Source: CATQHB01 sp965262595
GTDB lineage: Bacteria; Chloroflexota; Dehalococcoidia; Lucifugimonadales; UBA3495
Direction: 5' to 3'
DNA: 64,000 bases
NCBI GenBank assembly: GCA_965262595.1
Contig: OZ253548.1
Coordinates: forward strand, 3,348,001 to 3,412,000
A program made the position numbers and the translations under genes. Below the pieces are notes generated by a model that saw nothing but the letters and a program-made list of their open reading frames with translations, was not told where the DNA came from and searched no databases. Within the stretch, counting starts at the first letter, position 1. Each line of letters starts with the position of its first letter. Below are positions 1 to 8,488 of this stretch, piece after piece.

Positions 1-100
1 CTGGGCAATTAGAACCTGGACCATTAGAATCTGGGAGGCCGCCGCCGCTTGCCGTTTGCCCCTCCAACGGGGTAGCCGGAGTGACCAAAGAGGTCAGGGG

Positions 101-1576
101 CTAGGGAATTAGCCGGGGTATCACGTCGCCCAGGGCGAAGCCGATTCCGGCGGATACGGCCCCGATTCCCAGAATCTCCAGTCCTTGCAGGATGGGCGAC
201 TTGCCGACCATCCGGCCCTTGCCCATTCCCAGGATGAAAAGTCCCAACAGGGACCCGGCTACCGAAATGCCAATGGCCGGCCGGCTTTCCAGGAACAAAT
301 AGGGCGCAATCGGCACCATGGAAGCCACAACAAAGGATGTTCCCATGACCAGGGCATCCTTGATTGGGTTGGTTGTCTCGTTCGGGCTGATGCCCAGTTC
401 CTTTTCTACCAGGGTGCGCAACCATAAATCCCGGTCTTGGGAAATTTCATCGGCCAGGGCATTGGCCTCTTCGTAGGTTTTCCCCTCCCGCTGGAATATA
501 ACCACCAACTCGGCCAACTCCTCGGCCGGGTTTTCTTCCAACTCCCGGGCCTCTCGGAGAATCTCCGCCCGCTGCACATCCTGCTCGGCCCGGGAACCCA
601 GATAGGCCCCGCTGGCCATAGAGATCATTCCGGCCAGGGCCGCCGCCAACCCGGCCAGCAGCACCGTAGAACTGGAGCCGAGTGCCACGGCCACCGAGGT
701 TACCAAAGCCACGGTGCTTAAGATGCCGTCCTGGGCGCCGAATACCACCTCCCGCAGCCGGCCCAGATTGGCAACCCGAAACCGCTCCCGGTCCACCTCC
801 ATGGTGGCGGCGACGTAGGTATCCAAATCCAGCCCGGATCCTGGCCGGGACACGGACCCCGGCCGGGACACGGAACCGGCTAACCGGCCCGCCCCGGACG
901 CGCCGGAAGTTCCCGCTGACCGAGCTGTTCCGGCAGCCCCGTCCGGCGTTGAAGGAGTTGAAGGAGTTGAACCGGCTGTTGCCGCCGGGTGTGTCGGTGA
1001 CGCTGCTGGTGACGCTGTTGGCGCAGGCATCGGCGTCGGAGCGATGGGAGTGGAATGCGCTTCCGCGCCTTGGCCCAGCCCGGGATCAGCGACGAGAGTC
1101 GTACCGGCGCCGGTCGTTCCGGCTGCCGGGATAGCCGGGTTGGCATCGGGCAATCCGACGCCCAACTGGGCTTGACGCTGCTCCAACAGCTCCAGGGCGC
1201 GGGAAAAGACCTCCAGATGGTGCCGTTCCCGTTCCAGGGCCAGGGCAAAAGAATCGGCGGCATCCTGCCGGCCTTCTTGCAGGGCGTCGCTAATCATTCG
1301 CGGGTACACAAAGCTGAACTCTTTAGATTCGCTGACCGCGACGTTTCGCAGGTTGTCCAGAGTTGGTCCTACCTCGCCGGCCACCCGCAGGTGATTCAGT
1401 CCGTGAATCGTCTCGGCCCCGGCCACTTCCTGGAAAATCTGGGCCACCTCCGGGTAGCCCTCCTCCAGGGCTTTATGCGCGTAGGCATTGTATTTCAGGT
1501 ATGCCAGCGCCTCGCTAACAATGGCATTCCATAGGTTTCGTTCAGTCCGGGTGAGCGACGGCGGTTCTAAACTCAT
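101..1576 (-). CDS. Ferritin-like/VIT1 fusion membrane protein (MbfA-like iron exporter)
   Basis: The protein joins two known modules. Residues ~1-135 look like a rubrerythrin/ferritin-like four-helix domain with Glu/His-rich helices (SEALAYLKYNAYAHKAL, GAETIHGLNHLR, ALERERHHLEVF). Residues ~265-491 are a VIT1/CCC1-type iron/manganese transporter (FGAQDGILSTVALV, MISMASGAYLGSRAEQD) with about five membrane segments. Between them lies a ~125-residue linker of Ala, Pro, Thr, Ser and Gly. Known fusions of this kind (MbfA of alphaproteobacteria) bind iron in the cytosol and export it, so iron or manganese detoxification at the inner membrane is the likely role. The ferritin-like part here seems shorter and the linker much longer than in MbfA. 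The gene stands alone; the upstream ribosome site is weak. The family call is firm and the transport direction is inferred. Confidence 0.85.
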   Translation of the reverse strand: MSLEPPSLTRTERNLWNAIVSEALAYLKYNAYAHKALEEGYPEVAQIFQEVAGAETIHGLNHLRVAGEVGPTLDNLRNVAVSESKEFSFVYPRMISDALQEGRQDAADSFALALERERHHLEVFSRALELLEQRQAQLGVGLPDANPAIPAAGTTGAGTTLVADPGLGQGAEAHSTPIAPTPMPAPTASPAASPTHPAATAGSTPSTPSTPDGAAGTARSAGTSGASGAGRLAGSVSRPGSVSRPGSGLDLDTYVAATMEVDRERFRVANLGRLREVVFGAQDGILSTVALVTSVAVALGSSSTVLLAGLAAALAGMISMASGAYLGSRAEQDVQRAEILREARELEENPAEELAELVVIFQREGKTYEEANALADEISQDRDLWLRTLVEKELGISPNETTNPIKDALVMGTSFVVASMVPIAPYLFLESRPAIGISVAGSLLGLFILGMGKGRMVGKSPILQGLEILGIGAVSAGIGFALGDVIPRLIP

Positions 1577-2023
1577 AATGAGCGTCTCATCCTTTGCTTT
1601 CGCATGGCGGCGACAGTATAACAGTATCTATGTTCAATATATCCCATCTATATCCGGTGGGAAAGGCTGGGGTCTTGACCGCAGCGTCTTTTGGTAGTCA
1701 CGGTAGTTCCGCTCATGGTGAGCCGGTCCTGCGACAAGCTCATGCTGAACCGGGTTACGCCCTAGTGGAGACACCCGAGGGGAGACAATTGGATGACTCT
1801 GCCGAAACTCCCGCCGGTTTGCCTTTTGCTGCCCGGACTCCCGCCGGGCCTCAGTCGGCTTGCCCCTTGCGGCAAGCTGACGGCTACCGGATAATGGGGG
1901 CGCGTCGCCGGGCTTCGGGTCGTCCGCCGGTTTACCGGATTGTCGTTGAAGTGCGGCGATTGCGGGAACGGAACGGTTTACTTGCTAATGGGTTCACTTG
2001 CGAAGGAAAGAATGGAGGCAACT
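1577..2023. other. Intergenic region, no gene seen
   Basis: About 450 bases between divergent genes. I see no credible coding region. It contains one dispersed imperfect hairpin (1709-1754). It also has CG-rich text alternating 'cccgccgg' and 'ttgccttttgc' blocks (about 1808-1885), which looks like decayed repeats. The promoters of both flanking genes should lie here, but no clear -35/-10 pair stood out. Confidence 0.5.
1709..1754. repeat. Dispersed hairpin repeat (GCTCATGGTGAGCCGG type), copy 1
   Basis: An imperfect inverted repeat beginning GCTCATGGTGAGCC, related to the better-preserved copy at 52360-52403. Both copies are intergenic. It resembles the extragenic palindromes common in Chloroflexota genomes. 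Confidence 0.5.
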
Positions 2024-2956
2024 ATGAAGGTAGGATTTATCGGGCTGGGGACTATGGGCGCCAGTATGGCTTACAACTGCTTGCAAGGCGGCAACGAGAT
2101 GATTGTCCACGACATCCGGCAGGAGGCGGCCACGCCGCACCTGGAGGCCGGCGCAGTCTGGGCCGACACTCCCCGGGAGGTTGCCGAGGCCGCCGAGGTG
2201 GTTTTTACCTCGCTGCCCGGCCCGACCGAGGTGGAGGCGGTGGCCCTGGGCGAGGACGGAATGCTGGAAGGGTTAAGCCCCGGCAAGGTTTACTTTGACC
2301 TCAGCACCAACTCTCCTACCGTCATTCGCCGCATCCACCAAATCTATGCCGACCAGGGTATAAATATGCTGGACGCTCCGGTCAGCGGCGGCCCCCGAGG
2401 CGCCCGCAGCGGCAACCTGGCGATCTGGGTAGGTGGCGACCGGGAGCTGTTCGACCGCTACAAGCCGGTGCTGGATGCCATCGGCGATAAGGCCTACTAC
2501 GTTGGTCCCATCGGCTGCGGGGCGGTAGCCAAGCTGGTGCATAATTGCTCCGGCTATATCATTCAGTGCGCCCTGGCCGAGACATTCACCATGGGCGTCA
2601 AGGCCGGGGTGGAACCGCTGGCGCTGTGGCAGGCGGTGCGGCGCGGCGCTCAGGGCCGAAGGGGAACCTTCGAGGGGCTGGCCGAGCATCTGCTCCCCGG
2701 CAACTTTGACCCGCCCGACTTTGCCCTCCAATTGGCCCGTAAGGATGTGGATCTGGCGGTGGGTGTGGGCCGGGAGTTCAACGTTCCCATGCGTCTGGCG
2801 AATATGGCCCTGGCCGAACTGACCGAGGCCATCAACCGGGGCTGGGGTCAGCGCGACTCCCGGGTTGCCATGCTGCTTCAGGAAGAGCGGTCGGGAGTCG
2901 AGGTGCGGGTGGATGAAGAAGTTTTGCGGGCTGCGCTGGAGGAGGAACGGGGGTAG
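2024..2956 (+). CDS. NAD(P)-dependent 3-hydroxyisobutyrate dehydrogenase-family oxidoreductase
   Basis: A 310-aa beta-hydroxyacid dehydrogenase. The N-terminal Rossmann motif is GFIGLGTMG (residues 4-12). The substrate-binding signature DAPVSGGPRGARSG follows near residue 120, and the catalytic lysine lies in GAVAKLVHN (about residue 170). Length and motif order match 3-hydroxyisobutyrate, tartronate-semialdehyde and glyoxylate/succinic semialdehyde reductases; the exact substrate cannot be read from sequence. An upstream in-frame ATG exists at 1940, but 2024 was chosen because GGAGG lies just before it and homology begins there. It is monocistronic and divergent from the iron-exporter gene. 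Expected role: reversible NAD(P)-linked oxidation of a short hydroxyacid in the cytosol. Confidence 0.88.
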   Translation: MKVGFIGLGTMGASMAYNCLQGGNEMIVHDIRQEAATPHLEAGAVWADTPREVAEAAEVVFTSLPGPTEVEAVALGEDGMLEGLSPGKVYFDLSTNSPTVIRRIHQIYADQGINMLDAPVSGGPRGARSGNLAIWVGGDRELFDRYKPVLDAIGDKAYYVGPIGCGAVAKLVHNCSGYIIQCALAETFTMGVKAGVEPLALWQAVRRGAQGRRGTFEGLAEHLLPGNFDPPDFALQLARKDVDLAVGVGREFNVPMRLANMALAELTEAINRGWGQRDSRVAMLLQEERSGVEVRVDEEVLRAALEEERG

Positions 2957-3230
2957 TTGCCGACAGGCATTCGGGGCGGACGGTTCGCCTGCTGTCCGGG
3001 AATAGCCCCCCGGGAATAGCCCGCCGGTCTTATCGCGTTGGTGGCCGCAGCGTCCGTGGAGGGTAACCTGGGCGCAGCATCAGGTTCCGATGTTGTGCGG
3101 GTTTACAATGCCGGTGGATACACGGATAATGATGACATGACTATCCCATCGGCGTCCGCCCGGCGCCGGCTGAAGTCCTGGTCCGACCCGAAAAATATAG
3201 CTTGCGAAATATGGACTAGCGAGGTGTAGT

Positions 3231-3596
3231 ATGCCAATCGAATTGAACCACACCATCATACCGTCCCATGACAAGGAGGCCGGAGCGCGGTTCTTTGCCC
3301 GTATATTTGGTCTGGAATATCAGGGGCCGGCGGGCCATTTCGCTCCGGTGCAGCTAAACCATGCCCTGACCCTGGACTTTGACAACCGGGACGATTTTGA
3401 GAGTCACCATTACGCCTTCCATGTGGAAGATAACGACTTCGACGCCATCTTCGGACGGATTAAGGGCGAAGGTATTACCTACGGTAGCGGCCCTCGCAGC
3501 CTGGAAGATATGGAAATCAACACCCGACGCGGCGGTCGGGGATTCTACTTCCGCGACCTGGACGGCCACGTTCTGGAACTGCTGACCCGCACTTAA
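3231..3596 (+). CDS. VOC-family (glyoxalase/dioxygenase fold) protein
   Basis: A 121-aa single vicinal-oxygen-chelate unit pair with the usual beta-alpha-beta-beta-beta pattern. Likely metal-binding residues are the His in ELNHTII near the N-terminus, a His in HHYAFHVED in the middle, and the Glu in HVLELL near the C-terminus. A conserved GFYFRDLDGHVLEL ending is typical of VOC enzymes. Substrate is unknown: members include glyoxalase I, extradiol dioxygenases and thiol transferases. It follows the dehydrogenase on the same strand after ~275 bases, too far to call an operon. The start ATG comes shortly after a GAGG-like site (GCGAGGTGTAGT). Confidence 0.8.
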   Translation: MPIELNHTIIPSHDKEAGARFFARIFGLEYQGPAGHFAPVQLNHALTLDFDNRDDFESHHYAFHVEDNDFDAIFGRIKGEGITYGSGPRSLEDMEINTRRGGRGFYFRDLDGHVLELLTRT

Positions 3597-4052
3597 GCCC
3601 TAACCCAAGCCGACCGCGCCGGGCGTTCAATTCCATTGGGGAATCGGCCCAATACCGGAACAAGGGTGTTGCCGGGATTCCGCCGAACCAACCCGGCGAC
3701 TGCGGGCCAGGGGCGTTTCTCGAAGTCTCAACGAGGTTTTAATTGGGGGGCCGACGGGGATTCCGACTGAAGGTATGACCGAAGGTCGGAGTGAATCCAA
3801 ACCGGCCCCTGGAAATAAAGCCGGTTGGCCGTTTGACCGGGACTCTCCGACTGACGCCAATTTAGTTGGCCGCCCGCGCCGGCTCTGGCGCCGTTCAATG
3901 ACGGATGGATGACGGATGGATGACGGATGGATGACGGATGGATGACGGATGGATGACGGATGGAAGTACATCGGTAGCGTATCCGGTGTTCCGGTTAGCT
4001 GCCAGCCTGCCTTGTCCCGCGCCGCCGTGCCCACGGCTCAGGGGGTTGAAGC
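3597..4052. other. Intergenic region with a minisatellite
   Basis: About 455 bases between two convergent genes. No coding sequence is supported. The one clear feature is the 11-bp tandem repeat at 3900-3965. The rest is GC-rich text with scattered short inverted repeats. Confidence 0.5.
3900..3965. repeat. 11-bp tandem repeat, six copies
   Basis: Six head-to-tail copies of GACGGATGGAT, the last with one changed base. There are no spacers, so this is a minisatellite and not a CRISPR array. It lies between convergent genes. Confidence 0.95.
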
Positions 4053-5513
4053 CTAGCCGGCAAAGCCGTCGGTAAAGTCCCCTGCGGGTATGCTCTCATC
4101 CACCGGCTCGTAAACCAGCTCCGGCTGATAGCCATAACCTTCCAAAGGGGCTTTCCCGTCGTTGCCGTCTAAGCCGTCGTTGCCGTCAGCCGACTTTGGA
4201 GTCTTTGGCTTCGCTTTAGAGTCCGGTTCCGGGTCGGGTTCCTCCGGAGCTGACCGGGCTTTCTCCGCACTCCGGACGCCGGGCATCTTCTTTTCCATCA
4301 GGGACAGAGCGTCAAGGATGCGCGGCTCTAATTCCGAAAGCCGTTCGCGTTCCTTTTGGTAGGTTACTTCCCCGGCCGGAACGGCGCCTTGGCGGACATT
4401 CCGGTATGCCATCAACTGGTCCTTCAGCTTCGCGGCCAGCTCCAACATTCGGACGGGTGCAACCGTTTCGGAAAGGAGGTCCGATGGCCGGGAAGCGGCG
4501 TCCCGCTCCAACGATTCCAGCTCCGACATAAACTCGTCCTGAAGGCCGGCGAACTCTTTTGCCAAGCCGTTTACCCGTTCTATTTCCGCCGCTTTTGCGA
4601 CCATGATTTCGATGACCGCTGCCGCAAAGTCCGGTATTGCCTCTACCCATTCCGGGCCGCCCGGCGGCAGCGACTGCAAGTATTCCAGGCAACGGGCGAG
4701 GATAGAGTCGTCGTAGTAATTACCGGACTGTACCGGAGCAAATTCCGGTGATTCCACCTGCGGATTGGAAGCAGTTTCCGGTGAATTCTCCGGCGGCGCA
4801 TTGGAAGTACCGGCAGCAGCGGCCCCCAGAAGCAAGTCATCGTCCCCGGCCTCCCCGGCGAGGCGGGACGGCTCCTGCCGGGATACCTCTGTAGGGCTGC
4901 TCGCCGCCGGCGATTGATCCGCCGGTGATTGGTCTGCCGTTAGTGGGGAGTCGGGCAGCCGGTCTTCGGGAAGTTGGGTTGTCGGCGCCACGCCGGTTGG
5001 CGAGCCGATGGTCTTGCCCGAAACATAGCACAGCATCAGGGCAACATCGTCCTCATCCCACTCCCCGGGCAGTTCTACTATCCAGTCGAGTTCCCGTTGC
5101 CAACTCTCCCCGTCCCAGAAACTCCGAAAACCGTCTTGTGAAAAGTCCGGGTACTCATCCGGTATATTCCGGCTATTCAGATGCTCTGCTACCAGGCGCC
5201 GCATTTCTTCCCGGGATTCGACCCAGACCTGAAGTACGGCCCCGGCCAATTTCCCTGACCGGCACACCGTGTTTGAAATTGTTTCGAGCAGGGTTGCCGC
5301 CGGGACCAGGGAAAAATCGCGGTAGTTGCGAAATCGGATACTGCCCCGGATCGCTGAATCCAACTTTCTTCCGGAGTCGCCTGACGCCTGCGGACGGTAG
5401 CGCAATACCTGTCCGGTTACCGCATTCCGGTACTCCGGGCTAAGGGCGTCGAATAAAGCGGCGAACTCCAACGATTCGCCGGTGTAGGTGTCCTTCGAAA
5501 GATTGTTCGGCAT
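4053..5513 (-). CDS. Hypothetical protein, 486 aa, disordered middle, helical C-terminal part
   Basis: I do not recognise this protein. Residues ~1-170 look globular (RFRNYRDFSLVPAATLLETI, ELDWIVELPGEWDEDD). Residues ~175-265 are a low-complexity Ser/Pro/Ala/Glu stretch. Residues ~270-400 are helix-prone and rich in Glu, Ala and Leu (AAAVIEIMVAKAAEIERVNGL), suggesting a coiled coil. The tail is charged and Lys/Pro-rich (EPDPEPDSKAKPKTPKSADG) and ends in an acidic segment. There is no signal peptide or membrane helix. It is monocistronic and divergent from aapJ. The start is ATG at 5513 with a G-rich sequence (GGGAGG) about 5 bases upstream. The coding call is strong because the frame is long and its codon use resembles the neighbours. 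Confidence 0.75.
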   Translation of the reverse strand: MPNNLSKDTYTGESLEFAALFDALSPEYRNAVTGQVLRYRPQASGDSGRKLDSAIRGSIRFRNYRDFSLVPAATLLETISNTVCRSGKLAGAVLQVWVESREEMRRLVAEHLNSRNIPDEYPDFSQDGFRSFWDGESWQRELDWIVELPGEWDEDDVALMLCYVSGKTIGSPTGVAPTTQLPEDRLPDSPLTADQSPADQSPAASSPTEVSRQEPSRLAGEAGDDDLLLGAAAAGTSNAPPENSPETASNPQVESPEFAPVQSGNYYDDSILARCLEYLQSLPPGGPEWVEAIPDFAAAVIEIMVAKAAEIERVNGLAKEFAGLQDEFMSELESLERDAASRPSDLLSETVAPVRMLELAAKLKDQLMAYRNVRQGAVPAGEVTYQKERERLSELEPRILDALSLMEKKMPGVRSAEKARSAPEEPDPEPDSKAKPKTPKSADGNDGLDGNDGKAPLEGYGYQPELVYEPVDESIPAGDFTDGFAG

Positions 5514-5908
5514 AGTTTGACCTCCCGGTTTAGCGAGTCAGTCCCCCTGCCGTGAACCTGGTATTGAACTTTGGGCTGATTCCATGCAAATTGAACCCGG
5601 CGGCGCCCGCCCCGATTCGGTCAAGCTCCTCGGTGGTTTATTATATTGTAACACGCCTACCGGAAAGGCTTTTTCGGACGGGAAGCCGCCATTCCCGCCC
5701 CGGTCATTCCTGACTATTCACCGATTACATCCAACGTGCCGGAGACTGTTGGGGACACCCTTAATGCTTGCCTTGGGCCACTTTGCCGAGGCCCGGGGGA
5801 TTGCTCGGTAGTTAACGATAAGAGCTTGACAGTGCCTTGGCCCAAAGCTAAAATGTGGAACGGTCTTGAAACTGGAATTAAATATAGGAGAGGCACTTAA
5901 AGTAACTT
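5514..5908. other. Divergent intergenic region carrying the aap promoter
   Basis: About 395 bases between the divergent hypothetical gene and aapJ. It contains the consensus promoter at 5826-5854. No further gene is supported. Confidence 0.6.
5826..5854 (+). promoter_or_regulatory. Consensus sigma-70 promoter of the aapJQMP operon
   Basis: TTGACA at 5826-5831, a 17-base spacer, then TAAAAT at 5849-5854. This is a full -35 match and a 5/6 -10 match at ideal spacing. It lies about 55 bases upstream of the aapJ start and points into the operon. A purine-rich AGGAGAGG lies at 5886-5893, rather far (about 16 bases) from the ATG. Confidence 0.8.
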
Positions 5909-7009
5909 ATGAAGGGAAAGAAATATATCCTTTTCTTGTCGATGGCCTTGGTTATTTTCGGGTCGGTTGCCTGCCAACAGCAGGCCGAATCCACCGCCGT
6001 ACCGGTGGCTCCGGAGGTAATGGAAGAGGAACCGATGGACAGTCGGCTGGAAAGGGTAAAAGAGCGGGGAACCCTTATTTGCGCCAGCAATAACGGCCTG
6101 TCCGGCTTTGGCTTTGTGGACAGCGCAGGCAACACCAAGGGATTCGATATTGACCTTTGCCGCGCGGTAGCCGCCGCCGTTTTGGGTGACCTGAACGCAG
6201 TGGAGTTTCGTCCCACTGTCGCCGCTGAGCGCGGGCCGGCCATGCAGTCCGGCGAAGTGGATATCATGTCCCGCAACACTACGCGGACCAGTTCCCGGGA
6301 TGCTCAGTGGGGCAACTTTGCACCGACTATGTTTTACGACGGTCAGGGCTTCATGGTCCCGGCGAGTCTGGGCGTTTCGGATATGGCCGACCTCAAGGAC
6401 GCCAAGATATGCGTGCAGCAGGGCACGACTACTGAACTGAACCTGCAGGATTTCAGCAATCAGAGCAGTATGAATTTTGACGTGGTAACGTTCCCGGATA
6501 ACATTGCTACCAGTGAAGCTTATCTGAGCGGCCAATGTGACTCCATGACTACCGACCGTTCGGGCTTGGTCAGCACCCGGGCCGGCTTCGATGCCAGCGC
6601 GGGAGAACATTTGATATTGCCCGGCACCATCTCGGAAGAGCCGTTGGGCCCGGTGGTTCCCCACGGCGATGAGCAGTGGTTTGACGTGGTGCAAACGGTA
6701 ATGGCCATCCTCATCTACGCCGAGGCTTACGGTATAACCCAGGGCAACGTTCCTGCTGCGGTCACCGGCAACTCCGCTGTTGACCGAATGTTTGGACTGG
6801 AAGGCTCTTATGGTCAGGAATCTATTGGACTCGCCGATACGGTGGCCCAGGATGTAATCAAGGCCGTGGGTAACTACGGTGAGATTTACGACCGCCATCT
6901 GACCTCACTGGGTCTGGTACGGGAAGGCAGCCGAAACGCTCTATGGTCTGCTGCCCCTTGCTCCGACTGCCCCAAGGGCGGTCAGGTTTACGCCGCGCCC
7001 TTGCGGTAA
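5909..7009 (+). CDS. aapJ: General L-amino acid ABC transporter, substrate-binding lipoprotein
   Basis: A 366-aa solute-binding protein of the AapJ/BztA type. An N-terminal signal (KGKKYILFLSMALVIFGSVAC) ends at a lipobox-like Cys near residue 22, so it is probably membrane-anchored outside the cell. The mature part begins with the family motif LERVKERGTLICASNN and continues with GFDIDLCRAVAAAVLGD and SRNTTRTSSRD, all diagnostic for the general amino-acid binding subgroup. It would capture a broad range of L-amino acids and deliver them to AapQM. It is first in a four-gene operon behind a consensus promoter. The 255-base gap to aapQ holds a strong hairpin, which fits higher expression of the binding protein. 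The family assignment is firm. Confidence 0.93.
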   Translation: MKGKKYILFLSMALVIFGSVACQQQAESTAVPVAPEVMEEEPMDSRLERVKERGTLICASNNGLSGFGFVDSAGNTKGFDIDLCRAVAAAVLGDLNAVEFRPTVAAERGPAMQSGEVDIMSRNTTRTSSRDAQWGNFAPTMFYDGQGFMVPASLGVSDMADLKDAKICVQQGTTTELNLQDFSNQSSMNFDVVTFPDNIATSEAYLSGQCDSMTTDRSGLVSTRAGFDASAGEHLILPGTISEEPLGPVVPHGDEQWFDVVQTVMAILIYAEAYGITQGNVPAAVTGNSAVDRMFGLEGSYGQESIGLADTVAQDVIKAVGNYGEIYDRHLTSLGLVREGSRNALWSAAPCSDCPKGGQVYAAPLR

Positions 7010-7109
7010 CCACCGCACGCGATGACTCCGGCGAGCGTGGAGCTCGCGCCGTTGGAGTCTTTGTCGTGCCGCCTTCGGAAATGCCATGAGCGCAAACCGG
7101 GTAAAGGAT

Positions 7110-7153
7110 GGCCGATAGGACCGATGGCGCCTCGGCCATCGGTCCTATCGGCC
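7110..7153 (+). promoter_or_regulatory. Perfect 18-bp hairpin between aapJ and aapQ
   Basis: Arms at 7110-7127 and 7136-7153 are perfect complements with an 8-base loop. No T-tract follows, so it is unlikely to be an efficient intrinsic terminator. A stable stem between a binding-protein gene and its permease genes is a known way to protect the upstream mRNA and set unequal expression (as in the malE-malF region); that role here is inferred. Confidence 0.7.
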
Positions 7154-7264
7154 CTGCAAGTGGCTGGACCAGGGCCGGGCCAAGACCGGAGCGCAAATGC
7201 GTCGCTTGTCCCTTAGCTGCCGCTAGTTTAGCGTTCCGCAAGCGGACCTTCATTCTGCGGAGGG

Positions 7265-8488
7265 ATGCCGGATTCTATGGCAACAGTGCCAGTACCGCGA
7301 ATGCTAACTTATCAGGATATACCGGTCTGGCGGCATATCCTGATTATTCAATGGACGGTGCAGATTGTTTCCGGCGTCTTGGTGGTGGCGTCGGTGGTCT
7401 GGTTTTTCGCCAATATCGCCGATGCCATCCAGGAACGAGGAATCCCCTACGGTTTCAGTTTCCTGTCCCGCGAATATCAAACCCCCATCGGGGAACACTT
7501 CATACCTTATGAATCCTCAGACACTTTCCTTTACGCCCTTTGGGTTGCCGTCACCAACACCCTGATAGTGGCTGTCGCCGGTGTTATTCTGGCGACGATT
7601 CTGGGCGTTCTCATCGGTGTCGCTCGTCTTTCCGGCAACTGGATTTTGGCTACCCTGGCGAAAGTCTATGTCGAATTCTTTCGCAATGTGCCTTTGCTGG
7701 TGCAATTGCTTTTTTGGTTTTTCCTTATTTTAACGCTGCCTCCGGTGCGCGAAGGGTATGTCCTTGGCGGAAGATTGTATATCAACAATGGAGGAGTATC
7801 GCTGCCCTGGCCCCACGCTTTCGGCTTTGCGCCGGCAATAATCTGGATCGGACTGGGGGTCGCCGCCGTCGTTATTGGCGTGTTTGTATGGCGTCATTTG
7901 GCCCGCCGCGAACTCATGACCGGCCGCTCCTCATATCCTTTGCTGTTCGGCATTGCTGCCACCATCGTTATTGGCGCATTGGCCTGGCTGGCCCTGAGCT
8001 TCACCGTTGGCGACTCGCCTTTCTTCATATCAACGCCGGAACCGGAAGGGCGGTTCGGACGTATCGTCGGCGGCTTAACCCTTCGTGCCGGGTTGCTGGT
8101 GCTGTTGATCGGCCTGGTAATTTACACCGCCTCATTTATCGCCGAAATCGTGCGCGCCGGTATTCAGTCGGTGAACCGGGGGCAAACTGAGGCGTCCCGA
8201 GCCTTGGGGCTTTCCCCGATGAACACCTTGCGCAACGTAACCTTTCCCCAAGCCCTGCGCGTTATCATCCCGCCGCTGATTAGTCAATTCCTGAATTTGA
8301 CCAAGAATAGCAGCTTGGGCGGCGCCGTCGGCTATACCGACCTGACCAATGTTGCCTTGACGATGACGCAGACTGCTCCGGCGGTTTCCATTTTCGTTAT
8401 GATTATGTTGGCCTATTTGTTGATGAGTCTGACCTGGTCTCTGATCGGCAATTTATACAACCGGCGCGTTCAATTCGGTGGAGGGTAA
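7265..8488 (+). CDS. aapQ: General L-amino acid ABC transporter permease 1
   Basis: A 407-aa inner-membrane permease of the AapQ/BztB type. A first hydrophobic helix (ILIIQWTVQIVSGVLVVASVVWFFANI) near residue 20 is followed by a periplasmic segment and the HisM-type permease core. That core starts around residue 90 (VTNTLIVAVAGVILATILGV) and includes VEFFRNVPLLVQLLFWFF. After a large hydrophobic insertion typical of this family, the EAA loop appears near residues 300-335 (NRGQTEASRALGLSPMN, FPQALRVIIPP) and would contact AapP. The start ATG follows a GGAGGG site. The stop TAA is directly followed by the GTG start of aapM, so the two are translationally coupled. Confidence 0.93.
   Translation: MPDSMATVPVPRMLTYQDIPVWRHILIIQWTVQIVSGVLVVASVVWFFANIADAIQERGIPYGFSFLSREYQTPIGEHFIPYESSDTFLYALWVAVTNTLIVAVAGVILATILGVLIGVARLSGNWILATLAKVYVEFFRNVPLLVQLLFWFFLILTLPPVREGYVLGGRLYINNGGVSLPWPHAFGFAPAIIWIGLGVAAVVIGVFVWRHLARRELMTGRSSYPLLFGIAATIVIGALAWLALSFTVGDSPFFISTPEPEGRFGRIVGGLTLRAGLLVLLIGLVIYTASFIAEIVRAGIQSVNRGQTEASRALGLSPMNTLRNVTFPQALRVIIPPLISQFLNLTKNSSLGGAVGYTDLTNVALTMTQTAPAVSIFVMIMLAYLLMSLTWSLIGNLYNRRVQFGGG

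Noticed and set aside
3900..3965. Array of short direct repeats as a possible CRISPR
   Set aside because: Copies are 11 bases and contiguous, with no unique spacers and no cas genes. The same applies to the arrays at 37228, 50047 and 62611.
5897..6898. A 333-codon minus-strand frame opposite aapJ
   Set aside because: Shadow of aapJ; no motifs and no ribosome site.
7110..7153. Intrinsic terminator between aapJ and aapQ
   Set aside because: The stem is perfect but no T-run follows, and the permease genes have no obvious separate promoter.
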